Source: Streptomyces sp. NBC_01775
GTDB taxonomy: Bacteria; Actinomycetota; Actinomycetes; Streptomycetales; Streptomycetaceae
Length of the DNA stretch: 64,000 bases
Assembly (NCBI RefSeq): GCF_035917675.1
Contig: NZ_CP109104.1
Coordinates: 1,674,001 to 1,738,000 of the forward strand
Direction: 5' to 3'
Below the pieces are notes generated by a model. It saw only the letters and a list, made by a program, of their open reading frames with translations, was not told where the DNA came from and made no database searches. Positions 42,087-50,701 of the stretch are shown in pieces. Position numbers and translations under genes: made by a program. Every line of letters begins with the position of its first letter. Positions within the stretch are counted from its first letter, which is position 1.

Positions 42087-42874
42087 GCGCCGGTGTTCCG
42101 GTCCGTGGTGCTCCGGGCGGTGTCGAGGTGTGCGGCGGCGGCCTGCTGGAGGTGGACGACGTCGGCCGCGACGCTGGCGAAGGTGAAGCCCTCGTCGAGG
42201 CGGCGGGCGGCGCTCGCGCCGTCGGCGTTGTGGATGCCGGCGGCGATCCCCGCGGCCTCGGCGGCCTCGCGGATCCGCGCCAGGGCCGCCTCGAACTCCT
42301 CGGCCAGGTCCGGGTCCGTCGAGGTCCGGCCGCCGAGGGCGAGGCGCAGGTCGGAGGGGCCCACGTAGATGCCGTCGAGGCCGGGGGTGGCGCAGATCTC
42401 CTCGACGTTGGCGAGCCCGTCGGCTGTTTCGATCATGGCGAGGACGGCGGTCTGCTCGTGGGTGCCGGCCGGGTCGGGGCCGATCCGCAGCTGCGCCCGC
42501 ATGGGCCCGTACGAGCGGCGGCCGTGCGGCGGATAGCGCACGGCGGCGACCGCGTCGGCGGCGTCCCGCGCGGTGTCGATGAGCGGCACGATGACGGCGG
42601 CGGCCCCGGCGTCGAGGGCGCGGCCTATGTACGTGATGTCGTTGGCCTCGACGCGGACCAGGCCGACGGCGGTGGAGCCCCGGGTGTCGGTGGCGATGAG
42701 GTTGTTGAGGAGACCTTGGTAGCCGAAGAGGCCGTGCTGGGCGTCGAAGGCGAGGTAGTCGTATCCGAGCCGGGCGAGGCGTTCGGCGGCGACGGGTGAG
42801 TCGAGCAACGACCAGTAGCCGATGAGGCGCTGGCGGTCGCGCAGGGCGGCGGTGAAGTGCGCGGCGGTGGTCAT
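42083..42874 (-). CDS. HpcH/HpaI-family aldolase
   Basis: 263 residues, class II metal-dependent aldolase type that cleaves 2-keto-3-deoxy or 4-hydroxy-2-keto acids to pyruvate or a related keto acid plus an aldehyde. Metal and substrate motifs: YLAFDAQHGLFGYQ near residue 40, AMIETADGLANVEEI near 148, and GLDGIYVGPSDLRLALG near 170. The first motif has Gln where many relatives have Glu (AQHG versus LEHG). Likely works with the coupled dehydrogenase in the acid-sugar pathway. Confidence 0.9.
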   Translation of the reverse strand: MTTAAHFTAALRDRQRLIGYWSLLDSPVAAERLARLGYDYLAFDAQHGLFGYQGLLNNLIATDTRGSTAVGLVRVEANDITYIGRALDAGAAAVIVPLIDTARDAADAVAAVRYPPHGRRSYGPMRAQLRIGPDPAGTHEQTAVLAMIETADGLANVEEICATPGLDGIYVGPSDLRLALGGRTSTDPDLAEEFEAALARIREAAEAAGIAAGIHNADGASAARRLDEGFTFASVAADVVHLQQAAAAHLDTARSTTDRNTGA

Positions 42875-42953
42875 GACGGGTTCTCCGGACGGGGAGGGCG
42901 GGAAGGGAGGGGAAGAGCGGAGACGGCGGGGGAACGGGGCCGTTGGGCCGGGG

Positions 42954-43955
42954 TCAGCGGTTGTAGGCGGGCATCGGGCCGCGCAGCGTGGCGCCGACCG
43001 CGTCGCACGCGGCGGTCACGTCCGTGGGCAGCGGGCCGGCCTGCGCGGCGGCGATGTTGGCCCGCAGGTGGTCGACCTTGGAGCCGCCGAGGAGGAGTGC
43101 GTCGGTGGAGGGCCGCTCCAGCAGCCAGCGCAGGGCGATTTCGGTGAGCGGGATGCCCGCCTCGTCGGCGACGGCGGCCAGTTGCCCCACAGCGGTGAAC
43201 AGGTCCTCCTGCCAGTATCGCTGCTTGTACATCCGGGCGAGCTTCGAGTCGCCGAAGCGGCCGGTGGCAGGGTGCGCGTCGAAGCGGTGCCGGCCGGTGA
43301 GGAGGCCGCCGCCGAGCGGGTTGTAGACCATGGTGCGCAGCTCGCTGACGGCCGCGTACTCGACGTATTCCTCCTCGATCCTGCGGGCGAGGAGGTTGTG
43401 CAACTGCTGGGCGACGACGGGGCGCGGCGCGCCGGTCTCATCGGCGACGCGGGTCAGCTCCGAGATCTGCCAGGCGGCGTAGTTGGAGACCCCCAGCGCG
43501 CGGATCTTCCCCTCGGCCACGAACTCCGCGACGGTCGCCAGCGTCTCGGCCGGCGGCGTACGGCGGTCGGGCTGGTGGAGGTAGAAGAGGTCCACGTGAT
43601 CGGTGCCGAGCCGCTTGAGGCTGCCTTCGAGAGCGGCGCGCAGCCCGGCCGGGGAGAGGGGAGGGTGCTCGCCCTGGTCGGGGTGGGGGATGCCGGCCTT
43701 GGTGGCGAGCACGATCCGGTCACGCCGTCGGGGCAGCACTTCGGCGAGGATCCGCTCGCTCTCGCCGCCCGCGTAGCCGTTGGCGGTGTCGACGCCGGTG
43801 ATACCCGCGTCGAGGGCGGCGTCCAGCATCGCTGCGGCGCCGTCGCGATCGACGGTGTCGCCGAACGTCATGGTGCCCAGGACCAGTCGGGACAGGGGTA
43901 CGGGGACGGTGGGCAGAGCGATGCTCTGAGGGCCGGGACGGGTGCCGGTGCTCAC
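42954..43955 (-). CDS. Aldo/keto reductase
   Basis: 333 residues. A (beta/alpha)8 NADPH-dependent oxidoreductase with LVLGTMTFG near the start, DTANGYAGGESERIL (Asp and Tyr of the catalytic tetrad), VLATKAGI (Lys), and HVDLFYLHQPDRRTP (His). C-terminal cofactor region LLLGGSKVDHLRANI. GTG 43955 with GGAAGGAA upstream is the start; the longer frame to 44102 enters the divergent promoter. First gene of the minus-strand catabolic operon, divergent from the kinase gene. Confidence 0.9.
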   Translation of the reverse strand: MSTGTRPGPQSIALPTVPVPLSRLVLGTMTFGDTVDRDGAAAMLDAALDAGITGVDTANGYAGGESERILAEVLPRRRDRIVLATKAGIPHPDQGEHPPLSPAGLRAALEGSLKRLGTDHVDLFYLHQPDRRTPPAETLATVAEFVAEGKIRALGVSNYAAWQISELTRVADETGAPRPVVAQQLHNLLARRIEEEYVEYAAVSELRTMVYNPLGGGLLTGRHRFDAHPATGRFGDSKLARMYKQRYWQEDLFTAVGQLAAVADEAGIPLTEIALRWLLERPSTDALLLGGSKVDHLRANIAAAQAGPLPTDVTAACDAVGATLRGPMPAYNR

Positions 43956-44051
43956 GAGCGGTTCCTTCCGGTACGGGGGCCGTGCCGTGCGCCGCCCGCC
44001 CCTCGGGTGGTTGGCGACGGTCGTTGTCGCGTGGGGCACGCTTGCATGGGC

Positions 44052-44081
44052 TGCGCGTTTCGCGCAAGAGTCTCGCGCGAA
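44052..44081. promoter_or_regulatory. Double CG-rich palindromes in the divergent promoter, likely DeoR operator
   Basis: TGCGCG-TTT-CGCGCA (44052-44066) is a perfect inverted repeat. TTCGCGC (44059-44065) and GCGCGAA (44075-44081) form another with a 9-base spacer, and the theme recurs to 44087 (CGCGAATCGCGCA). The site sits between the aldo/keto reductase and kinase genes (gap 43956-44238), where one regulator could control both operons. The DeoR protein encoded at 46728 is the natural candidate. Confidence 0.55.
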
Positions 44082-44238
44082 TCGCGCAGACTGTGCCATC
44101 ATCGGGCCTCATCGGCACCGCGGCCCCCCAGGTGTCTGCGTGCCGTGTGCACGTCCCTTGCGGGCTCGGTGCGTGTGCGCTTCCCCGCGCGCGGGGCTCG
44201 CGTGCGCACAACCCCCACGGGGCTTGAAGGAGGTTCTC

Positions 44239-45684
44239 GTGTGCCCTTGGAACGGCACGTCGTCGGTTGTGGCGCTCGCCGACGACCTGTCCGGAGCGGC
44301 TGAGGTGGCCGCGCTGCTCCGGATGCCCGCCCGGCTGGCGCTGGACCCGTCGGGCGTACGGGCACCCCGGGCCGCCGGTGAGGCCGTGGTCGCGGACCTC
44401 GACTCGCGCCAGACGGACGGTGACGCCGCGGCTGCGGCCGTGCGTGCGGTGCTGGCCAGAACAGGGGGCGTCGGCTCGCCCCCGCGGAGGGCCGCGCACA
44501 CCGCCGAAGCACCGAGCGGGCCGAGCGAGCTGAGCGGGCGGGTCCTCTGGTACAAGAAGTCCGACTCGCTGCTGCGGGGACATGTGGGAGCCGAGGCCGT
44601 CGCGTTCGCGGAGGGGGCCGAGGCCGTCGTGGTGGCCATGGCCCTGCCCGCCGGGGGGCGGGTGGTGCGCGAAGGCGTGCTCCACATCGGGGGCGTACCG
44701 CTGCACGAGAGCGACGCCTGGCGCGCCGAGGGGCGCCCGGCGCCCCGCTCCTTGGCCGAGGCCCTCGCGCCACTGCCCACCGCCGGCCTCCCGGTCGAGT
44801 CCGTACGGCAGGGAGTCCGCGGCCTTGCCGACCGGCTGAAGGCCGTGGCCGCGCGCGGGCTCCACCCCGTGTGCGACGCCGAGACCGATGCGGACCTGAC
44901 GGTGATCGCCGAGGCCGCGCTCTCGCTCGGGCCGGGGTACCGGCTGTTGGGAAGCGGCGGGCTGGCGGCGTCCCTCGGCCGGCTCATCGGAACGGGCACG
45001 GTCGCCGAAACCGACACGGTCGCCGGAACGGGCACGGTCGCCGGAACAGGCGCGGCCGTCGGAATCGGCACGGTCGCCGGAACAGGCACGGTCGCGCTGG
45101 AGGAAGCCGTCCCCGCCGCTCCGCGCCCCCTGCTCGTCGTCGCCGGAAGCGCGGAGCCCGTGGTGGGCACGCAGGTCGCACAGCTGGTGGCGGGCGGAGC
45201 GCGGCATGTGGTGCTGGCACCCCGGACGCTGACCTGCGGGGAGCCCGTACCGCTGCCGCCCCTCAGCGCCGACGCCGTCACCGTGGTCTCGATCGACGGG
45301 ACCGGCGGGATCCGCCCGGACCGGGCACGGCGGCTGGTGAACGGGCTGGCGCGAGCGGTGGCGGCCCTGCCCGGACGTCCGGACCTGGTGCTCACCGGAG
45401 GAGAGACCGCCCGTCGCGTGCTCGACGCCGTGGGGATCACGACGCTGCGGCCGGTCGGGGAGATCCACCACGGCGCCGTGCACTGCCGGACCGCCGACGG
45501 GCGGTCGGTCGTCACCCGCCCGGGCAGCTTCGGGGGCCCTGACTCCCTTCTCCGGATCGCGACCGCACTCCGGCCCCGGCTCCAGCCCCCGTCCCCATCC
45601 CCGCCGTCGCCGACTTCCCCGCCGTCCCCATCGCCGCCGCCCACGCCCCCAACCGCACTCCCACATCAAGGAGTTACACAGTGA
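44239..45684 (+). CDS. DUF1537 four-carbon acid sugar kinase (DtnK/OtnK-like)
   Basis: 481 residues. This family phosphorylates threonate, erythronate or 2-oxo-tetronate with ATP. N-terminal ALADDLSGAAEVAALL matches the family's ADDLTGA motif, followed by LWYKKSDSLLRGHVGAE near residue 98. C-terminal nucleotide domain: LVVAGSAEPVVGTQV, LVLTGGETARRVLDAVGI, TRPGSFGGPDSL. Residues about 250-285 are an inserted T-V-A-G-T-G repeat, and the last 35 are a Pro/Ser tail; neither is usual for the family. GTG 44239 with AAGGAGG five bases upstream. Overlaps the pdxA-like gene (GTGA). Confidence 0.9.
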   Translation: MCPWNGTSSVVALADDLSGAAEVAALLRMPARLALDPSGVRAPRAAGEAVVADLDSRQTDGDAAAAAVRAVLARTGGVGSPPRRAAHTAEAPSGPSELSGRVLWYKKSDSLLRGHVGAEAVAFAEGAEAVVVAMALPAGGRVVREGVLHIGGVPLHESDAWRAEGRPAPRSLAEALAPLPTAGLPVESVRQGVRGLADRLKAVAARGLHPVCDAETDADLTVIAEAALSLGPGYRLLGSGGLAASLGRLIGTGTVAETDTVAGTGTVAGTGAAVGIGTVAGTGTVALEEAVPAAPRPLLVVAGSAEPVVGTQVAQLVAGGARHVVLAPRTLTCGEPVPLPPLSADAVTVVSIDGTGGIRPDRARRLVNGLARAVAALPGRPDLVLTGGETARRVLDAVGITTLRPVGEIHHGAVHCRTADGRSVVTRPGSFGGPDSLLRIATALRPRLQPPSPSPPSPTSPPSPSPPPTPPTALPHQGVTQ

Positions 45685-46685
45685 ACGCGCAGCAGCCCCT
45701 CCCCCTGATCGGTCTCACCATGGGTGACGGCACCGGCGTCGGGCCCGAGGTGATCGTGCCGGCGGTGCTGGACACCGGGACACTGGGCCGGTGCCGGCCC
45801 GTGGTGATCGGTGACGCCGCCCGGCTGCGGGAGGCGGCGGGGGTACTCGGCACCGACTGCGAGGTCGTGGCCGTGGAATCGCCTGCCGAGGCCGAGTTCA
45901 CCCCCCGCCGGATCAACGTCGTCGATCTCGGACTGCTGCCCGCCGGCCTGCCGTGGGGCACGCTGTCCGCCGAGGCGGGCAACGCCGCGTACGAGTACGT
46001 CAAGCGCGCCGCGGAACTGGCGGTGGCGGGCGAGATCGACGGAATCTGCACCGCGCCGCTCAACAAGGAGGCGCTGCACGCCGCCGGGCACCTCTACCCC
46101 GGCCACACCGAACTGCTGGCCCACCTCACCGGGGTCGAGGAGGTGTCGATGATGCTGTCCACCGAGAAGGTGAAGGTCATTCACGTCACCACGCACATCG
46201 GTCTGATCGACGCGGTGCGGCGGATCGAGCCGGGGCTGGTCGAGCGGACCGTGCGCCGCGGCCACGAGGCCCTGGTCCGGGCCGGCCGGCCGAACCCCGT
46301 CATCGGTGTCTGCGGCATCAACCCGCACGCCGGCGAGAACGGGCTGTTCGGCTACGGCGAGGAGGAGGAGAAGATCGTGCCGGCGCTGGAGAAGCTGCGC
46401 GAGGCAGGCATCGACGCACGCGGCCCGCTCCCCGCCGACACCGCCTTCTTCCTGGCCTCCCGCGGCGACTACGACCTCATCGTGGCGATGTACCACGACC
46501 AGGGCCACGGGCCGGTGAAGGTGCTCGGCATCGAGGCGGGGGTCAACCTCACCGTCGGCCTCCCGGTGATCCGCACCTCCGTGGACCACGGCACCGCCTT
46601 CGACATCGCCGGTACGGGCAAGGCCGAGGCCGGTAGCATGATCGAGGCGCTGCGGCAGGCCGCGCACATGTCCACCGCCGGCTGA
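45681..46685 (+). CDS. pdxA2: PdxA2-like 4-phospho-threonate/erythronate dehydrogenase
   Basis: 334 residues of the PdxA family. In DUF1537 clusters the PdxA2 form oxidises the phosphorylated acid sugar, which then decarboxylates to dihydroxyacetone phosphate. Start PLIGLTMGDGTGVGPEVI; metal-binding histidines in GHTELLAHLTG near residue 153, MYHDQGHGPVKVLG near 271, and VDHGTAFDIAGTG near 299. GTG 45681 overlaps the kinase stop, with AAGGAG upstream. Pairing with the kinase, not with pyridoxine genes, supports a catabolic role over vitamin B6 synthesis. Confidence 0.92.
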   Translation: MNAQQPLPLIGLTMGDGTGVGPEVIVPAVLDTGTLGRCRPVVIGDAARLREAAGVLGTDCEVVAVESPAEAEFTPRRINVVDLGLLPAGLPWGTLSAEAGNAAYEYVKRAAELAVAGEIDGICTAPLNKEALHAAGHLYPGHTELLAHLTGVEEVSMMLSTEKVKVIHVTTHIGLIDAVRRIEPGLVERTVRRGHEALVRAGRPNPVIGVCGINPHAGENGLFGYGEEEEKIVPALEKLREAGIDARGPLPADTAFFLASRGDYDLIVAMYHDQGHGPVKVLGIEAGVNLTVGLPVIRTSVDHGTAFDIAGTGKAEAGSMIEALRQAAHMSTAG

Positions 46686-46695
46686 ACCCACGTAC

Positions 46696-46729
46696 CGCGA
46701 AGGACACTTGATCGCGAAGGACACTTGAT
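46696..46729 (+). repeat. Tandem 17-bp duplication over the deoR ribosome-binding site
   Basis: CGCGAAGGACACTTGAT occurs twice, head to tail (46696-46712 and 46713-46729). The second copy supplies the GAAGGA ribosome-binding site and the first two bases of the deoR ATG. The first copy lacks the start because the next base is C. Confidence 0.9.
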
Positions 46730-47540
46730 GCAGCCCATAGGATCCCAGGACCGGCGCGAGGAGATCCTGCGACTCGCCACCACCACGGGCCTGGCCGGCG
46801 TCGAGGAGCTGTCGCAGCACTTCGGCGTGACCGCCTCCACCATCCGCCGTGACCTCGCCCGGCTCACCGCCGACGGCCGGCTCGCCCGCACGTACGGCGG
46901 GGCGATGGCGCTCACCGCGCATCCCGAGTCGTCACTGCGGCAGCGCACGGGTGAGGCGTACGCACAGAAACGGGCGATCGCCCGGTGGGCGGCGGGGCGG
47001 GTGCAGCCGGGTGAGACGGTGCTGCTGGACGCCGGGTCGACGGTGGGTGCGCTGGCGCACGAGCTGCGCACGGTGAAGGACCTCACCGTGGCCACGACCG
47101 GGCTGACAGCGCTGCACGTGCTGGCGGATGTCGAGACCCTCCACGTGGAGTGCCTGGGCGGGACGCTGCGTCCGCTCAGCCAGGCGTTCGTGGGCCCGCT
47201 GACCGAGGCGGCCCTGGAGCGGATGACGTTCGACCGGGTCTTCCTCTCCGCGGACGGCGTGACGGCGGACGGCGGGATCTGTGAGGCGGATCTGCGGCAG
47301 ACCCGGCTCAAGGAGCTGATGGCCCGCCGCGCCACGCACACCTACGTCCTCGCTCACGCGGCGAAGCTGGGCCGGGCCCCCTTCCACGCGTGGGCCACCC
47401 TGCCGTCCGGCTGGACGCTGGTCACGGACTGGGAGGCGGCCCCCGCGCAGGAGAAGGCGTTCACCGAGCGCGGTGTACGGGTGGTGCGGGCCGAGCCGGT
47501 CGAAGAGCTGGTGCCGACGCCCGGCTCCCCCGGGCCCTGA
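46728..47540 (+). CDS. DeoR-family transcriptional regulator
   Basis: 270 residues. N-terminal winged helix (RREEILRLATTTGLAGVEEL, FGVTASTIRRDLARLTADGR, TYGGA; residues about 8-65), then the sugar-phosphate sensor domain (TVLLDAGSTVGALAHEL, VECLGGTLRPLSQAFVGP, LSADGVTADGGICEADL). It probably represses the acid-sugar operons until a phosphorylated intermediate binds. ATG 46728 is 42 bases after the pdxA2-like stop, so it may be the last gene of that operon. TTG 46725 directly before it is less likely. Confidence 0.9.
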   Translation: MQPIGSQDRREEILRLATTTGLAGVEELSQHFGVTASTIRRDLARLTADGRLARTYGGAMALTAHPESSLRQRTGEAYAQKRAIARWAAGRVQPGETVLLDAGSTVGALAHELRTVKDLTVATTGLTALHVLADVETLHVECLGGTLRPLSQAFVGPLTEAALERMTFDRVFLSADGVTADGGICEADLRQTRLKELMARRATHTYVLAHAAKLGRAPFHAWATLPSGWTLVTDWEAAPAQEKAFTERGVRVVRAEPVEELVPTPGSPGP

Positions 47541-47652
47541 GCGCCCTGTCGGTGCGGGCCGGCGGGGTGTCGATACGGACCGGCGGGCTGTTCGTGCGGG
47601 CGGGCCCGACAGCGCAGCAGTGTCGACCAGCAGAAGTGTCGGCCAGGAGCAC

Positions 47653-47688
47653 CGTGCCGCCCGCCGGGCACATCCGGCGGGCGGCACG
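47653..47688. terminator. Bidirectional terminator hairpin between deoR and sulfatase genes
   Basis: CGTGCCGCCCGCCGG (47653-47667) pairs perfectly with CCGGCGGGCGGCACG (47674-47688) around a 6-base loop. It lies between two convergent genes, 112 bases past the deoR stop and 21 bases past the sulfatase stop. No T tract. Confidence 0.8.
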
Positions 47689-47709
47689 TTCGGTCCGAGT
47701 GCCGAACCG

Positions 47710-49368
47710 CTATTTCTGAAGCTGTGAGGCAGCCTCACAGTCCTTCGCGCCTCGACAGCTCTTCAGCGCGGTCAGCGTCTTGTGCAGGGAGGTCCGCTGT
47801 TTCTCCGACATGTCCCTTGCCCGGTTCTTGAGCTGGTGGGGGTCGGTGTCGGTCCGGTAGTACTCCCGGTCTCCCCCGGCGTATTCGACGTAGAGCTCCT
47901 TCGAGGTACGGAGCGCCTCGTAGTCGGGCGGATTGCCGCTGTTGTCGGGAGCCGCGTCCGGATCAGCCTTCTTGGACTTCGCACGATGGTGCTCGACAAG
48001 CGCGGCCTGGCGCCATCGGTCGGGCTTTTGTCCCCGCAGCAGACCGGCGAGGCTCCGCCCGTCGACGGTCGAAGCCGGCTTCTCCCCCGCCAGGTCCTGG
48101 AAGGTCGGGCTGAGATCGGTGTTCTCGGCCAGCTGCGAGATCTTCTTGCCTTCCGGCACGCCAGGGCCCGTGACCATCAGGGGCACCTTGATGTCGGTGT
48201 CATAGGCGGTCTGCTTGCCCGGCCTGAGCCGGTGCTCACCCATGTGGAAGCCGTTGTCCGACCCGAACACGAAGTACGTGTCGTCCGCCAGCCCCTTCTT
48301 TTTCAGCTGGTCCTGAAGACGGCCGACCATGTCGTCCACCGCCTGGACGGAGCGCACCCGCTTGGCGAACTTCCGGTCGATCTCCGCCTTGTCCTCGGGG
48401 GTCAGGGGCTTGATGGACTTCTGCCACTTCGGGGCGGGCGTGGGCGCCTTGTCGAACGCGGCGGTCCGCGGTGCCTTGAGGTTCTGGAAGGTGTTCTCAT
48501 CGCGGGGCGCGGGGGTTGCCGGGCCGTGCGGAGCGAAGGTGGCCACTTCCAGTATGAAGGGCTTCTTCGATTTCTCCGAGGTGTTCACGAAGGAGGCTGC
48601 CTTGTCGGACAGCACGTCCGTCAGGTAGTCCTTCGGGGCGCTGCCGTACGGGACGACCTTGCCGTTCTCGTTGAGGTCGTAGTCGAACTCCTTGTATCCG
48701 TCGCCGGCGACATCCCATTCGTCCCAGCCGGTCGGCACGTGGGAGGCGGAGGCAACGGCAGAGGCACCGCGCCCGGCGACGCCGTCAGCGGCAGCGTCCA
48801 GCTGACGCTTGCCGCCCTTCCCCTGCTTGCCCTGCCGGACTGCTCCCTGCCGGACGCCCTTCGAGCCTCCCTTGCGGACTCCCTTGTCCTTCTTGCCGTC
48901 CGGCCAGTAACCGTTGAGGTACTTGCCCATGAAACCGGTCCGGTAGCCGGCGTCCTGAAGGGCGGAACCGAAGCACCTCTTCGCGTTGCCGTTCTTCTTG
49001 AAGGCTCCGTACCCGCCGTCTTCACCGCTGTTCGTGAAGACTCCGGTGTTGTGCGGATACTGGCCCGTGAGGATCGACGAACGGGAGGGACAGCACAGCG
49101 AGTCGGTGGCGAAGAAGTTCGTAAAACTTGCGCCCTCTTCTTTCATCTTCCGCACGTGCGGCATGTACTTCACGAGATTTTCCGAGAAGTCATCGGTGAG
49201 GACGTAGACGATGTTGGGCTTCGATCTCTTCGCGACACCTTCGGACGACGCCATTTCTTGATCCGCCCGGCTCGCGACCGACTCTCCGGAACACGAGCCC
49301 AGCAACGCCGCGGCCAGGACGGCGCACAATCCGGCCACAGCCCTGCGGCGGTGACGTGAGACGAGCAT
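47710..49368 (-). CDS. Secreted lipoprotein sulfatase
   Basis: 552 residues. Signal peptide with lipobox LLGSC (Cys26), then a type I sulfatase domain. The formylglycine site is CCPSRSSILTGQ (Cys92, motif C-x-P-S-R), PNIVYVLTDDFS gives the first metal Asp pair, and VFGSDNGFHMGEHRL near residue 375 the second metal site. It would hydrolyse sulfate esters of glycans outside the cell after FGE modification. Residues about 160-200 are an unusual Lys/Gly-rich insert (GKKDKGVRKGGSKG). ATG 49368 with GGAGGA seven bases upstream is chosen over ATG 49410. Confidence 0.9.
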   Translation of the reverse strand: MLVSRHRRRAVAGLCAVLAAALLGSCSGESVASRADQEMASSEGVAKRSKPNIVYVLTDDFSENLVKYMPHVRKMKEEGASFTNFFATDSLCCPSRSSILTGQYPHNTGVFTNSGEDGGYGAFKKNGNAKRCFGSALQDAGYRTGFMGKYLNGYWPDGKKDKGVRKGGSKGVRQGAVRQGKQGKGGKRQLDAAADGVAGRGASAVASASHVPTGWDEWDVAGDGYKEFDYDLNENGKVVPYGSAPKDYLTDVLSDKAASFVNTSEKSKKPFILEVATFAPHGPATPAPRDENTFQNLKAPRTAAFDKAPTPAPKWQKSIKPLTPEDKAEIDRKFAKRVRSVQAVDDMVGRLQDQLKKKGLADDTYFVFGSDNGFHMGEHRLRPGKQTAYDTDIKVPLMVTGPGVPEGKKISQLAENTDLSPTFQDLAGEKPASTVDGRSLAGLLRGQKPDRWRQAALVEHHRAKSKKADPDAAPDNSGNPPDYEALRTSKELYVEYAGGDREYYRTDTDPHQLKNRARDMSEKQRTSLHKTLTALKSCRGAKDCEAASQLQK

Positions 49369-49762
49369 GAGCGATTCCTCCATTGTGCGGGTGCAGGAGA
49401 TTTCGACCATGCTAGGAGGGCCATTCGAATTCAGCGAGGGATGGCGATATTATTCCGGATTTCCCGCAGCGGACCCGGAATAAGTCTCCGGCGCGAGGCG
49501 AAGGGATTAACGCCATCTGAGGCCGGCCGACTGGAGGACGCGCCGGATTGAATACCGACAGTCCATTGGTCTTGGAGACCGACCGCTGGTCTTGACCAGG
49601 CACGGCCGATGGCCACAAGCGCGAAGCCCGCCGCTTCCGCGCACACGGTAATCGACGGCGGGCGGGGCCACGCGGCCGATACGGCCGACGCAGCCCTCCA
49701 ACTGCCCCCGTCAAGGCGGTTCAACCGCTCGCCAGGACGGTTCAACCTGCCACCGGTTGAAC
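49369..49762. other. Intergenic region upstream of the sulfatase gene
   Basis: 394 bases without a gene. TTATTCCGG (49450-49458) and CCGGAATAA (49475-49483) make a perfect 9-bp inverted repeat with a 16-base spacer, about 80-115 bases before the sulfatase ATG, a likely operator. TGGTCTTG occurs twice near 49565-49596. At the far end is a terminator (49740-49762). Nothing else recognised. Confidence 0.5.
49740..49762 (-). terminator. Terminator hairpin of the small lipoprotein gene
   Basis: GTTCAACC (49740-49747) pairs with GGTTGAAC (49755-49762), loop of 7 bases, directly after the stop codon of the minus-strand lipoprotein gene. A further GGTTCAACC copy lies at 49718-49726. Confidence 0.6.
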
Positions 49763-50404
49763 TCAGCCGACCGAGAGGCCGAGGTCGGTCACGTACCAGC
49801 CGTTCGCCACACGGGATACCTTGACCTGGACGTCGACCTGCCCCTTTTCCACTCCCTGGGAGTTGGAGACGACGATGGCGTTGAGGGACTGTCCGTCGAC
49901 GGTGATCCGCTCTCCGTCGACCTTCGCCGTCGAACCCGACGGCCGGACCGCGCCGACGTTCACCTGCGGAGGATTGCGCGGCTGTTCAGGGGTGAACGTG
50001 GTGTGGAAACGGCTCAGCCGCTTCTTCGCCTCCTTCGCCTCTGCCTCGTTCTTGCCACACTTCCCCACGGCCTTCGGCTCCGCGTCCGAGGTGCCGCCGG
50101 GCGATACCACCATGACCTCGCACGCCTCGTCGGGCTTGTTCTCGACGACCGCTGTCACCCACCGGGTGACAGCCTCCTGCGCGGAGGACGCCTTGCCGAA
50201 CTTCCCCTGTCCCGCCCCAGGCCGAGCCTTCGAGGAACCGGCGTCCCGCGACGAATCCTCCGCGGCCTTGGTGCGTGAGGGCTTCGCCTTCCCGGAGTCG
50301 TCCTTCTTGTCATCCGTGCAACCGGACACGAACGGCGCGACTGCCACCAGGCAGGTACCGGCGACCAAGCCGACCGCCCTCTTCTTCGAATTTCGTGATG
50401 CCAT
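49763..50404 (-). CDS. Small secreted lipoprotein, unknown function
   Basis: 213 residues with a lipobox signal (VGLVAGTCLVAVAPFVSGC, Cys near residue 29) and a charged Lys/Ser/Asp linker to about residue 75. The small C-terminal domain (SAQEAVTRWVTAVVENKPDE, RLSRFHTTFTPE, VQVKVSRVANGWYVTDLGL) has the look of an NTF2-like extracytoplasmic domain. ATG 50404 puts the signal peptide at the N-terminus. It stands alone downstream of a two-component system on the same strand. Function not assigned. Confidence 0.8.
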   Translation of the reverse strand: MASRNSKKRAVGLVAGTCLVAVAPFVSGCTDDKKDDSGKAKPSRTKAAEDSSRDAGSSKARPGAGQGKFGKASSAQEAVTRWVTAVVENKPDEACEVMVVSPGGTSDAEPKAVGKCGKNEAEAKEAKKRLSRFHTTFTPEQPRNPPQVNVGAVRPSGSTAKVDGERITVDGQSLNAIVVSNSQGVEKGQVDVQVKVSRVANGWYVTDLGLSVG

Positions 50405-50608
50405 GCCTTCACACTCTCTCGCTGAACTCGCTCGCTGTACGCCCTCGCACGGGCGTCGGGCCCCCCGCACGGGCGCGCCGACGCGATCTCAGCTCATGAA
50501 CCTGAGTGAGTCGCGGCGGGGGCCGGTCCTCCAAGTCATGGTCTGCGACGTTGAGTTCGGCAGCGTGCCCGTCCGCCGATACCACGGACACGGCGGCTTC
50601 CCGGTTCA

Positions 50609-50636
50609 TGACATAGCTGACATGACGTAGCTGACA
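50609..50636. repeat. Tandem 14-bp direct repeat upstream of the lipoprotein gene
   Basis: TGACATAGCTGACA (50609-50622) is followed directly by TGACGTAGCTGACA (50623-50636), 13 of 14 bases identical. It lies about 205 bases upstream of the lipoprotein ATG in the gap after the kinase gene (50405-50701). A tandem repeat in such a place can be a response-regulator box, but no partner is shown. I see no gene in this gap. Confidence 0.5.
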
Positions 50637-50701
50637 GTGGTGCGGGTGTCGACGTCCCTGACGGGGATGCGGGCCGCGGTCGGTCAACGGGTAAGGGCCG
50701 G

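Noticed and set aside
45681-46685. PdxA as a pyridoxal-phosphate biosynthesis gene
   Set aside because: Coupling to a DUF1537 kinase and a DeoR regulator fits the catabolic PdxA2 type, and actinobacteria normally make PLP by the PdxS/PdxT route.
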